From: an uncultured Pelagibacteraceae bacterium
GTDB taxonomy: Bacteria; Pseudomonadota; Alphaproteobacteria; Pelagibacterales; Pelagibacteraceae
NCBI GenBank assembly: GCA_902610755.1
Contig: CACLWW010000006.1
Location: 1 to 57,782, forward strand
Direction of reading: 5' to 3'
Length of the DNA stretch: 57,782 bases
Shown here: piece by piece, positions 1 through 7,855 of the stretch
How positions within the stretch are numbered: position 1 is the first letter of the stretch
Layout: each line of letters begins with the position of its first letter
Program-made: the position numbers and the translations under genes
Notes under the pieces: generated by a model
Told to the model about the DNA's origin: nothing
The model's input: only the letters and a program-made list of their open reading frames with translations
Database searches by the model: none

Positions 1-908
1 TTTACTCTTTCAACCGCCTCATCATACATGCTTTTTTCTACAAGCATTCTTGTTGGTGCATTACAAGATTGTCCTGAGTTTCTAAAGCATCTCAAAGCTC
101 CTCTCTCGATGGCTTCAGGGTCCGCATCTTTAAAAATTATATTTGCTCCTTTCCCACCAAGTTCAAGACTAACTCTTTTGAAATCTTTAGCAGCATTTTG
201 CGATATCAAAGCCCCGGCTCTTGTTGATCCAGTAAATGAGATCATGTTTATATCTGGATGGCTTGTTAAAGCATCTCCAGTTGTTGCACCATCTCCATTA
301 ACTAGGTTAAAAACTCCTGGAGGAAAACCTGCTTCATCAATTAGTTCTGTTAATATCATTGCTGATAGTGGTGCTACTTCAGATGGCTTAAGAATCATAG
401 TGCAGCCTGATGCTAAAGCGGGCATTACTTTCAAACAGGTTTGGTTCATTGGCCAGTTCCAAGGTGTTATTAAAGCACATACACCTTTAGGTTCATATAT
501 AAGTCTTTGGTTCTTTGCATGTTCGCCTAATGGTTTCTCAAAATCAAATTCTTTAAGATATCTTATAAATGTTTTAATATGCGCAGCACCTGTTCCAGCT
601 TGCAGTTTTGTTGAAAAATCTTTTGGAGCTCCCATTTCTGTAGTTATGGTTTCAGCAATGTCCGACCATCTTTTTTTATATAAATCATATAATCTTTCTA
701 ATGGTTCTAATCTTTCTTTTTTTGATGAGAATGCCCATGTTTTAAAAGCTTCTTTTGCAGACAAAACCGCATCATTAACATCCTCTTTTGATCCTAAGGA
801 AATCTCCGCACATACGTCTTCGGTTGCTGGATTAATTACCTTAATGCTTTTATTACTTTTTGGTGAAACCCATTTACCGTTAATATAAAATTTTTTTTTG
901 TCAGTCAT
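1..908 (-). CDS. NAD(P)-dependent aldehyde dehydrogenase, partial (C-terminus outside window)
   Basis: The first 302 residues are visible; the rest lies left of the window. The family oxidises aldehydes to carboxylates with NAD(P)+. Visible marks are the cofactor-domain motif FTGSTRAG, the segment ELGGKGANI that carries the general-base glutamate, and the nucleophile in GQSCNAP (Cys282). The start is the ATG at 908, giving MTDKKKFYINGKW, typical of the family. Agmatinase ends 14 bases upstream on the same strand, so the two are probably cotranscribed. That neighbour and the pot transporter make an amino- or guanidino-aldehyde from polyamine breakdown a reasonable substrate, but this is inference. 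The large plus-strand open frame opposite it is an antisense shadow. Confidence 0.93.
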   Translation of the reverse strand, partial: MTDKKKFYINGKWVSPKSNKSIKVINPATEDVCAEISLGSKEDVNDAVLSAKEAFKTWAFSSKKERLEPLERLYDLYKKRWSDIAETITTEMGAPKDFSTKLQAGTGAAHIKTFIRYLKEFDFEKPLGEHAKNQRLIYEPKGVCALITPWNWPMNQTCLKVMPALASGCTMILKPSEVAPLSAMILTELIDEAGFPPGVFNLVNGDGATTGDALTSHPDINMISFTGSTRAGALISQNAAKDFKRVSLELGGKGANIIFKDADPEAIERGALRCFRNSGQSCNAPTRMLVEKSMYDEAVERV

Positions 909-922
909 GATGGGAAGTTAAC

Positions 923-1885
923 TTATCCTTTTACTTTTGCAAATAAATTAGTGATTTCATAGATTATTGTTGCTGCGGCTAATGACGTTACCTCAGCGTG
1001 ATCATAAGCAGGGGAGACTTCCACAACATCCGCCGAAATCAGTTTCATTCCTGATAATCCTCTTATGACGTTTACCATTTCTCTCGTAGACATACCTGCT
1101 ATCTCAGGTGTTCCCGTACCTGGTGCATATGCTGGATCAAGAACATCTATATCTATTGATAAATATAATGGATTGTCGCCTACTCTTTTTCTTATTCTCT
1201 GAACAATTTTATCAACACCCTCACTTTGGAATTCATCGCAATGAATTGTTTTAAATCCAAAACTTTCATCGTTTTTAAGATCATCTCTGCTGTAGAGTGG
1301 TCCTCTTATGCCAACGTGCATTGATGCATCATCTAAAAATAAATTTTCTTCTCTAGCTCTTCGAAAAGGTGTTCCATGAGTATAAGGAGCACCCATGTAA
1401 GTATCCCATGTATCTAGATGTGCATCAAAATGAACAAGTGCTACGGGTCCTCCATTTATTTTGTTGATTGCTCTTAAAAGTGGAAATGCTATCGTGTGAT
1501 CTCCACCCATACTTATAATTCTTCCAGTTTTTTTTAGTAAATCGTAAGCTCCTTTTTCTATTTGTTTTATTGCTTCATCGATATTAAATGGATTACAAGT
1601 TATATCCCCAGCGTCAGCAACTTGCTGAACTTTAAATGGTTCAACATCGTAATTTGGATGGTAGTTAGTTCTTAAATGCCTTGAAGCCTGTCTTATGCTT
1701 TGGGGACCAAATCTTGCGCCTGGTCTGTAGCTTGTGCCTGCATCAAAGGGGATGCCAACGATTGCTACATCGCAACTTTCTACATCCCTTAACTCTGGCA
1801 ACCTTGCAAAAGTACTAGGACCAGCAAATCTAGGAACTACTGTTCCACTTACAGGTTGGATAGGATCTTTATTCTTTTTTTTCAC
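923..1885 (-). CDS. speB: Agmatinase / ureohydrolase family (GTG start)
   Basis: A Mn2+-dependent ureohydrolase of the arginase superfamily, probably cleaving agmatine to putrescine and urea. Metal-binding motifs are present: GGDHTIAFPLL, HFDAHLDTWD and SIDIDVLDPAYAPGTGTPE. An open frame extends up to an ATG at 1918, but I prefer the GTG at 1885. That GTG overlaps the stop of an upstream 41-codon gene as GTGA, and it gives about 320 residues starting at the KKKNKDPIQPVSGTVVPRFAG region. The aldehyde dehydrogenase follows after 14 bases. Related enzymes act on guanidinobutyrate, guanidinopropionate or guanidine, and the sequence alone does not settle the substrate. The superfamily call is firm; agmatine as substrate is likely. 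Confidence 0.9.
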   Translation of the reverse strand: MKKKNKDPIQPVSGTVVPRFAGPSTFARLPELRDVESCDVAIVGIPFDAGTSYRPGARFGPQSIRQASRHLRTNYHPNYDVEPFKVQQVADAGDITCNPFNIDEAIKQIEKGAYDLLKKTGRIISMGGDHTIAFPLLRAINKINGGPVALVHFDAHLDTWDTYMGAPYTHGTPFRRAREENLFLDDASMHVGIRGPLYSRDDLKNDESFGFKTIHCDEFQSEGVDKIVQRIRKRVGDNPLYLSIDIDVLDPAYAPGTGTPEIAGMSTREMVNVIRGLSGMKLISADVVEVSPAYDHAEVTSLAAATIIYEITNLFAKVKG

Positions 1886-2007
1886 GAAAATACAACAATC
1901 GATATAAGTACCATCCAAAAAAATCCATAATAATATACAATGTATTTACTAGTAAAAAGATTTGGAACTGATTTTGGATCTGACTCTCTCTTTTTCTTTT
2001 TTTTCAT
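1882..2007 (-). CDS. Small single-pass membrane protein, 41 aa, coupled to agmatinase
   Basis: ATG at 2007, TGA at 1884-1882. The product has a lysine-rich start (MKKKKKRESDPKSVPNLFTS) and then a hydrophobic stretch at about residues 22-40, with YYYGFFW followed by MVLISIVVF. This suggests one membrane segment with the N-terminus inside. The stop overlaps the agmatinase GTG start (GTGA), which is typical of translational coupling. It lies in the otherwise unexplained spacer between agmatinase and the divergent metallopeptidase-like gene. I do not recognise the family. No ribosome binding site is evident. Function is unknown; the reading frame and coupling are what can be seen. Confidence 0.6.
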   Translation of the reverse strand: MKKKKKRESDPKSVPNLFTSKYIVYYYGFFWMVLISIVVFS

Positions 2008-2058
2008 TTCTTTAATGTACCATATGATATTAAATTCTAATATGTTTATATTCAAAAA

Positions 2059-2790
2059 ATGAAATTAAATATTTTAATATTATTATTATTCTTCACAATT
2101 TTTCAATCTAAAGCTGACCAAATTTATGAATTAATAAAAATACCCAATCTTAAGATTTATCAAATAGATAAAGAAAATAATTTGAGATATCTAACCCCTA
2201 AAAAAGACTTCGTTACTAATTCAGGAATAAACAATGTAAGTTGTAAAAAATCGAAAAATGACAGTGTTGAGGAAAAATATATAAAAACTAAAAATGAATT
2301 AGATGATTATAAAAAGACATTTTTTAAAAAAATAAAACTAAAATATATCGTTTTATGTGAAAAATTAAAGGTTGGTGAAGTTAATGCTCTTGGTTTTGCT
2401 AACCCAGAAATGGAAACAATTTTATTAAATATAAATGTAAATAATAAAAACTTTGAAAGAGTAATTCATCATGAGGTGTTTCATATTATAGAGAATAATT
2501 ATAAAAAATTTTTTCCGGATGCAATTTGGGCTAAATTTAATAAACCAAATTTTTATTATTCTGATAGTTCAGCAAATCCAGAGGCGTATAGTCTGGCAAA
2601 ACTTAGTAATACTAATGGTTTCTTTTCAGAATATGCAAAATATTCAATATCAGAAGACATGGCTGAAACCTTTTCCTTTATCAACTCTAGGGAAAAATAT
2701 GTTTCCGAAGTAATAAACTTAGACAAAATTCTAAATAAAAAAGTAATTTTTATTAAAGAAGGAATATCAAATGTTAAAAAACCTTTATAA
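2059..2790 (+). CDS. Secreted putative zinc metallopeptidase (HExxH), unknown family
   Basis: A 243-residue protein with an N-terminal signal peptide (hydrophobic stretch about residues 4-15, then SKADQ), so probably periplasmic. It carries a zinc-site motif, H138-E-V-F-H142. A possible third ligand lies about 60 residues on, in EDMAE (199-203), the spacing seen in gluzincin-type peptidases. The rest is lysine/asparagine rich and not recognised. The cyclophilin gene starts 9 bases downstream, so they probably form a two-gene operon of exported protein-processing functions. The motif supports a metallopeptidase but the substrate is unknown. A non-catalytic relative cannot be excluded. Confidence 0.6.
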   Translation: MKLNILILLLFFTIFQSKADQIYELIKIPNLKIYQIDKENNLRYLTPKKDFVTNSGINNVSCKKSKNDSVEEKYIKTKNELDDYKKTFFKKIKLKYIVLCEKLKVGEVNALGFANPEMETILLNINVNNKNFERVIHHEVFHIIENNYKKFFPDAIWAKFNKPNFYYSDSSANPEAYSLAKLSNTNGFFSEYAKYSISEDMAETFSFINSREKYVSEVINLDKILNKKVIFIKEGISNVKKPL

Positions 2791-2799
2791 ATTTAAAAA

Positions 2800-3456
2800 A
2801 TGCTAACAAAAATAAAACAAAGTAAATCTGAAAAAATTTTACTTATCTTTTTAATTATATTAGCAATTTTTGCCTTCTCATCTTTTGTATTAATCAAAAA
2901 TAAATGTCTTTTTGTCAAAAAAGTTAAGGTTGATAAACTTACTTTTGAGAATAGAGAAAATATTGTTGTCATGAATATAAATTGTGGGAATGTTATAATC
3001 GAACTTTTACCTGAGGTCTCACCCAATGCTGTTGCGAGATTTAAAAATATGATAGCTAACAAAGAATATGATAATGTTGCTTTTCATCGTGTTGTAGAAA
3101 ATTTTTTAGTTCAAGCAGGAGATTTAGAATTTGGAAAAAAAGGAAATATTAATTACACTTATATTGGTAGCGGTAAATCAAAATACAGTTTGATTAAACC
3201 AGAAGTAGATAAAGCATTCGATTTTAAAAAAGGTTCAGTTGGATTTGCGAAAAGTAAAAATGGCGACATGGAAGATAGTGAATTTTTTATACTTCTGTCA
3301 GATGCACCCTTATTTGAGGGTGCGTACACCCCACTTGGTAAAGTAATTCATGGATTTGCAGCATTAACAAAAATAAAATCTGGAAATAAGTCTGAGTATG
3401 TGTTGCGGCCTGACTTTATTAATTCTTTAAGAATGTTGCCTGAGATTTCTAATTGA
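2800..3456 (+). CDS. Peptidyl-prolyl cis-trans isomerase, cyclophilin type, membrane-anchored
   Basis: Catalyses proline cis-trans isomerisation in folding proteins. The N-terminus has a hydrophobic segment (about residues 14-30, LLIFLIILAIFAFSSFVLI) that looks like an uncleaved anchor, putting the domain in the periplasm. The cyclophilin core follows: VAFHRVVENFLVQAGD, with the active-site Arg, then KGSVGFAKS and FFILLSDAPLFEGAYTPLGKV. At 218 residues it is longer than cytoplasmic PpiB because of the anchor. It follows the HExxH protein by 9 bases. Its 3' end overlaps the convergent 3-hydroxyacyl-CoA dehydrogenase gene by 8 bases. Confidence 0.9.
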   Translation: MLTKIKQSKSEKILLIFLIILAIFAFSSFVLIKNKCLFVKKVKVDKLTFENRENIVVMNINCGNVIIELLPEVSPNAVARFKNMIANKEYDNVAFHRVVENFLVQAGDLEFGKKGNINYTYIGSGKSKYSLIKPEVDKAFDFKKGSVGFAKSKNGDMEDSEFFILLSDAPLFEGAYTPLGKVIHGFAALTKIKSGNKSEYVLRPDFINSLRMLPEISN

Positions 3457-5671
3457 CCAAAGGTTTGCCAGTAGACAAAGTATGCTTTATTCTATCTTGA
3501 GTTTTTTTATTTTCAATTAATCTCATAAAGGATTCTAGTTCTAATTTGTAAATATCATCCTCAGTCAATGTTTTTTCAGAATTCGTATCACCACCACTTA
3601 AAACATTTGCAAGTTCTTTTCCTACTGTCATGCCATGATCAAAGATAATTTTATCATTATAAAGTTTTTCCAAAGTTTTAAACATTTTTTCTCTTACTGA
3701 TTTTCCTGATAATTTAAAAGTACACTCATTACTTGGTTTAAAATTTTTATTTTCCTCTATAACTTTTTTTGCTTCTGAAAATAAGCTATTCCTATTCATT
3801 ATTTTTTTATCAGTTGGTAATAAGTATTTCAGGGGCTCGGCTTCAATTGGAGAAGATGCAGTTTTTCCATAACCTATTATTTCAAATACTTTAAGTGGTG
3901 CAAAATCTAAATCTTTCTTAGACTCCTCGCTTTGAGCCCATCTCCACAGCATCTCTTTACATCCACCACCAGCGGGTACAAGTCCAACCATTGTCTCGAC
4001 TAAACCCACTACTATATTTGTGTGAGACGTTACAAAATTGCTTTGAACCATTACTTCAAATCCACCACCTAACGTAAGCCCAGAAGGTGCTGAGATAACA
4101 GGAAATTTTGAATACTTAAGTTGTTTACAAGTATCTTGAAAATATTTAATAAATTTTTCTATAGATTTAAAATCCCCTTTTTCAGCGAAGTTCATTGTAT
4201 ATGACAAATTAACACCAGCAGAAAATTGCATACTTTCATTTATAATAATCAGAGGTTTATCTGTTGCTTTTTTTAAACTATCCATAGAGTCATAGTCTAG
4301 CGCACATGCTTTAGTGGTAAACTCTACAATGTTAAAATCCTTAAACCTATAAATCTCCGCTGACCTATTTTTATCCAAACTTAAAGCTTTAGGCTTGACC
4401 TTGCCAAGTGTTTCTATTTCGGTGTAAATTTGTCTTTCACCGTAAAAGTTTTCATCTTTTTTTACTGAAAGTTCCTCTAAAAATTTGTTTCCCTTAAATT
4501 CATCAACACGATTGAAAAAATTTTTTACACCGATTGATTTCAGCATTTCAAAGGGTCCCATAGACCAGTTAAATCCTAATCTCATAGCTTCATCAATGTC
4601 ATTGAATTTATCTGTTATACCTGGGACTAAAGATGATGCATATTTGATGATTTGAGAAATTACTGACCAAGCATATTCTCCGTATTTGTCTTTCCTGTTG
4701 ATAATGGTGTTAAGATCCACAGTATCAATTTTGAGATCAATTTTTTTAGACTCAGAATATTCTTCTGTCTGAAGGTTAATCGCCTCCAAAATTTTTTGGT
4801 TTTCTAATTTGTTCATTCTATAGAAACCACCCTTGCCTTTTCTTCCAGTATAGCCAGATTCGATCAATTTTTTTACAAGTGGTATCTCTTTAGCAACCTC
4901 CTGAAATTTATCATTTTCTGGAAGTTCTTTTACAAAACTTTTTAAAACATCTGCCATTAAATCAATACCAATTAGATCATATAAACCAAACACTCCAGTT
5001 TTAGGTATACCCATAGGTCTTCCAAAGACTGCATCAGCCTCTTCAATAGTCAATTTCATTTTAAATGCTTCAGTCATAGCAACTTGCATTGCATAAACCC
5101 CTACTCTATTACCAAGGAAACCTGGCGTATCGTTACAAATAATGGCTCCTTTACCAAGTTCTTTTTCGCAAAAGACTTTCAAAGAATTAATTTTTTTTAA
5201 ATCATTATTCTCATTTTTTACTATTTCTAACAAACCCATATATCTAACTGGATTAAAGAAGTGTGTTATACAAAAATCTTTTTTTTGATCATCAGTCATA
5301 TTTTCGGATAGAATTTTGATTGGAATTGAGGAAGTGTTAGATGAAACAATCGCTCCATCTTTTCTATTATCAAAGATTTTTTTATAAATTTGATGTTTAA
5401 TGTCTATTCTTTCAACTACAGCTTCGACTATCCAGTCAGCCTCTTTTACAACATTAAAATCGTCATTGATATTACCAACTTTGATATTATCAATTTTTGA
5501 TTTATCAATTAATAATGGTGGTCTTGATTTATGTATTCGCTCTCTTGCCTTGGTGCTTATCTCAGTCGTAAGATCTAATAAAGTAACTGGCACATTCGCA
5601 TTACATAAATGAGCAGCGATTCCACTACCCATAGTTCCAGAGCCTATTACAACAACCTTTTTGATTTCCAT
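3449..5671 (-). CDS. 3-hydroxyacyl-CoA dehydrogenase / enoyl-CoA hydratase fusion (FadN-type order)
   Basis: A bifunctional beta-oxidation enzyme of 740 residues. The NAD-binding motif GSGTMGSG is at the N-terminus, followed by the two HAD domains (ITHFFNPVRYMGLLEIV; DTPGFLGNRVGVYAMQVA). A crotonase-like domain forms the C-terminal part (about 435-620, with SAPSGLTLGGGFEVMVQS). This dehydrogenase-then-hydratase order is the reverse of proteobacterial FadB/FadJ and resembles Bacillus FadN. The gene begins 3 bases after potC, so it looks like the last gene of the transporter operon. A role in degrading the carbon skeleton of an imported compound is possible but inferred. Class assignment is firm; the acyl-CoA substrate is unknown. 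Confidence 0.9.
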   Translation of the reverse strand: MEIKKVVVIGSGTMGSGIAAHLCNANVPVTLLDLTTEISTKARERIHKSRPPLLIDKSKIDNIKVGNINDDFNVVKEADWIVEAVVERIDIKHQIYKKIFDNRKDGAIVSSNTSSIPIKILSENMTDDQKKDFCITHFFNPVRYMGLLEIVKNENNDLKKINSLKVFCEKELGKGAIICNDTPGFLGNRVGVYAMQVAMTEAFKMKLTIEEADAVFGRPMGIPKTGVFGLYDLIGIDLMADVLKSFVKELPENDKFQEVAKEIPLVKKLIESGYTGRKGKGGFYRMNKLENQKILEAINLQTEEYSESKKIDLKIDTVDLNTIINRKDKYGEYAWSVISQIIKYASSLVPGITDKFNDIDEAMRLGFNWSMGPFEMLKSIGVKNFFNRVDEFKGNKFLEELSVKKDENFYGERQIYTEIETLGKVKPKALSLDKNRSAEIYRFKDFNIVEFTTKACALDYDSMDSLKKATDKPLIIINESMQFSAGVNLSYTMNFAEKGDFKSIEKFIKYFQDTCKQLKYSKFPVISAPSGLTLGGGFEVMVQSNFVTSHTNIVVGLVETMVGLVPAGGGCKEMLWRWAQSEESKKDLDFAPLKVFEIIGYGKTASSPIEAEPLKYLLPTDKKIMNRNSLFSEAKKVIEENKNFKPSNECTFKLSGKSVREKMFKTLEKLYNDKIIFDHGMTVGKELANVLSGGDTNSEKTLTEDDIYKLELESFMRLIENKKTQDRIKHTLSTGKPLVN

Positions 5672-5674
5672 TTT

Positions 5675-6529
5675 TTATCTATTTATTCCTCTAAGCCTTT
5701 CAGATCTTCGTCTTAATAGCTCAGCTGTAACAAGAATTAACGTAGATAAAATTATTAAACATGTCGCAACAGCTAATATTGTTGGGCTTAACTGCTCTCT
5801 TAACCCAGTCCACATTTGAATTGGAATTGTTGTATTTTCTAAACCAGCTAAGAATAAAACCACAACTACTTCGTCGAAAGATGTAACGAAAGCAAATAAG
5901 CCTCCGGATATTACTCCTGGTAGAATTAATGGTAGTGTAATTTTCATAAATGTATTTACTGGATCACTGCCTAAGCTTGATGCAGCTCGTGTAACACTAT
6001 GGTCAAAGCCTGATAAAGTTGCTGTTACAGTTATAACAACGAAAGGTGTTCCTAAAATAATGTGCGCTAATATAATTCCAGTATGTGTGGCAGCAAGTCC
6101 TGCTTTTGCCATAAAGAAAAAAATTGCAACACCAGAAATGATTAATGGCACTATCATCGGTGAAATTAAAGTAGCCATAATTAATCCCTTGTATGGCATA
6201 TGTCTGCTGCTTAGTCCTAATGCAGCAACTGTACCTAAAATAACTGAGCCGAGTGTTGCAAATATAGCGATTATAAAACTATTTTTTGCTGCAAGACCCC
6301 ATGGATTTTTCGTCCCGTAGATCATATCTTTGTACCATCTTAAAGAAAATGCATCAGGATCAAGGTTTTTCATCCCTTCAGAAAAACTTAAAAATTCTTC
6401 AGCATTAAAAGATAATGGAAATATTACGAATAAAGGTGCAATTAAAAAGAAAAACACGCATGAGCAAATAGTAATATAGAAGTAGTGCCAAACTCTATAA
6501 CGTGTCTCGGTATACTTTGGTAGTGCCAT
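5675..6529 (-). CDS. potC: Spermidine/putrescine-type ABC transporter permease PotC
   Basis: Inner-membrane permease of 284 residues with six predicted hydrophobic segments. The cytoplasmic coupling (EAA) loop lies in TRAASSLGSDPVNTFMKITL, followed by PLILPGVISGGLFAFVTSFDE. It would pair with PotB and be energised by PotA. The start is two bases downstream of the potB stop. A second short hydrophilic stretch between TM1 and TM2 is ordinary for the family. The next gene, the FadN-type enzyme, follows directly. Family assignment is firm; polyamines are the likely cargo by subfamily. Confidence 0.92.
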   Translation of the reverse strand: MALPKYTETRYRVWHYFYITICSCVFFFLIAPLFVIFPLSFNAEEFLSFSEGMKNLDPDAFSLRWYKDMIYGTKNPWGLAAKNSFIIAIFATLGSVILGTVAALGLSSRHMPYKGLIMATLISPMIVPLIISGVAIFFFMAKAGLAATHTGIILAHIILGTPFVVITVTATLSGFDHSVTRAASSLGSDPVNTFMKITLPLILPGVISGGLFAFVTSFDEVVVVLFLAGLENTTIPIQMWTGLREQLSPTILAVATCLIILSTLILVTAELLRRRSERLRGINR

Positions 6530-6531
6530 AA

Positions 6532-7785
6532 TTATCCTAGTTTTATATTATCTACTCCAACAAGTTTATTGTAGACCCAATAAATTGCTAAAACTCCCGC
6601 AAGTAACATTAGACCCATGGCTGAAGCAAAACTCCAATCAAGGGTACTTTTCATGTGAAATGCGATTTGGTTACTAATTAACGTTCCTGATGCACCTCCC
6701 ACTAATGCAGGTGTAATGTAATATCCAATCGCTAAAATAAATACCAGTAAACATCCTGCTCCAATACCTGGTATCGTTAAAGGGAAGTATACTTTCCAAA
6801 AAGCAACGAATGGAGTTCCACCTAAAGATTTTCCAGCTCTCATTAAACTTGGGGATATTGTTTTCATTACACTGTACAAAGGTAAAACCATAAACGGCAA
6901 CAATATTTGTGTCATTGCCACATAGGTACCAGTTTTATTAAACATCATTTCTGGTCTATTATCGTCTGCGACCAATCCTATCATAACAAAAAAATCATTA
7001 ACAACTCCTTGTTGTTGTAAGAGTATCATCCAACTTGCGGTTCTTACTAGTAGTGATGTCCAAAATGGAAGAAGTACGCAAATCATTAATAGGTTACTGT
7101 ATTTCATTGGCAAGGTAGCAAGTAAATGGGCTATTGGGTAAGCCATTAAAAAACATAAAAGAGTCACAAAGAATGCTATCTCTAAAGTTCTAAGCCATAA
7201 AATTCTATGAACTCTTCGATCTTCTTCCACACTTACAATTTTGCCCTCTTCGTTTTTATACATGTCAATTCCTTTTAAATATTTTTGACTTGTATAAGCA
7301 GGAGCACGTCTTTGTATGGCTCGCCAATATTCAACATCTGCCCACCTTTTGTGGACAGCCATTATTTGTTCTTTGTAATTTCCTTCCTCAAAATTTTTTG
7401 CTTTTCTTCGTAATTTTTTTAAAATACTTTTAAATCCATTCTTTGTATAATTTAATTGTGTAGAAAGTTTTCCATCTCTTTTTTCTTCAACAAGCTTTTG
7501 AAAATCCAAATAAAAAGATTCAAAAACTTCTTCTGGCGGCAGTTCTTTGCCATCCCATTTTTCCATTGACTTGAATGTTTTTGGCAACATCTCAGTAACC
7601 ATTTTATCATCCACACTCCTCATGAGCATGTCGCCGATAGGGAAAATATATGTAATAAGCAAAAATAGTAATAGAGGTGCTACTAAAAGAAATGCTTTAA
7701 TTTTATTTTTTCTTTCAGCTTTTTTTAGGCTTACCTCAAGAGGTATGCCGTCTGTTGTTAAAATTTTTCCAGTTTCACTGCTCAT
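6532..7785 (-). CDS. potB: Spermidine/putrescine-type ABC transporter permease PotB with large periplasmic insertion
   Basis: Inner-membrane permease, 417 residues against roughly 285 for E. coli PotB. The excess is a hydrophilic Lys/Glu-rich segment at about residues 52-196 between TM1 (31-50) and TM2 (about 200-220). By topology it would be periplasmic, like the MalF P2 loop. The rest is standard: five C-terminal membrane segments and the coupling loop RAGKSLGGTPFVAFWKVYFP. It is separated from potD by a strong hairpin (7789-7819) and followed at once by potC. The insertion might contact the binding protein; that is inference. Confidence 0.92.
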   Translation of the reverse strand: MSSETGKILTTDGIPLEVSLKKAERKNKIKAFLLVAPLLLFLLITYIFPIGDMLMRSVDDKMVTEMLPKTFKSMEKWDGKELPPEEVFESFYLDFQKLVEEKRDGKLSTQLNYTKNGFKSILKKLRRKAKNFEEGNYKEQIMAVHKRWADVEYWRAIQRRAPAYTSQKYLKGIDMYKNEEGKIVSVEEDRRVHRILWLRTLEIAFFVTLLCFLMAYPIAHLLATLPMKYSNLLMICVLLPFWTSLLVRTASWMILLQQQGVVNDFFVMIGLVADDNRPEMMFNKTGTYVAMTQILLPFMVLPLYSVMKTISPSLMRAGKSLGGTPFVAFWKVYFPLTIPGIGAGCLLVFILAIGYYITPALVGGASGTLISNQIAFHMKSTLDWSFASAMGLMLLAGVLAIYWVYNKLVGVDNIKLG

Positions 7786-7788
7786 AAA

Positions 7789-7819
7789 TAAAAAAGGGCG
7801 GCTATAAATAACCGCCCTT
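7789..7819 (-). terminator. Intercistronic hairpin between potD and potB
   Basis: A perfect stem GGGCGG/CCGCCC (7796-7801 with 7812-7817), extended by two A-T pairs, closes a 10-base loop. Read on the minus strand it is followed by a run of six T. It lies between the potD stop and the potB start, so it should end most potD transcripts and stabilise their 3' ends, with partial read-through into potBC. Confidence 0.85.
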
Positions 7820-7855
7820 AATATAATATATAATTTTAGTCTTTAAAACTTAAAA

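Noticed and set aside
28..888. Long plus-strand open frame of 286 codons at the left edge
   Set aside because: It is antisense to a clear aldehyde dehydrogenase on the minus strand and has no protein-like motifs.
1886..1918. ATG start of agmatinase at 1918
   Set aside because: The extra 11 residues lie inside the upstream small gene, and a GTG overlapping its stop gives a better start.
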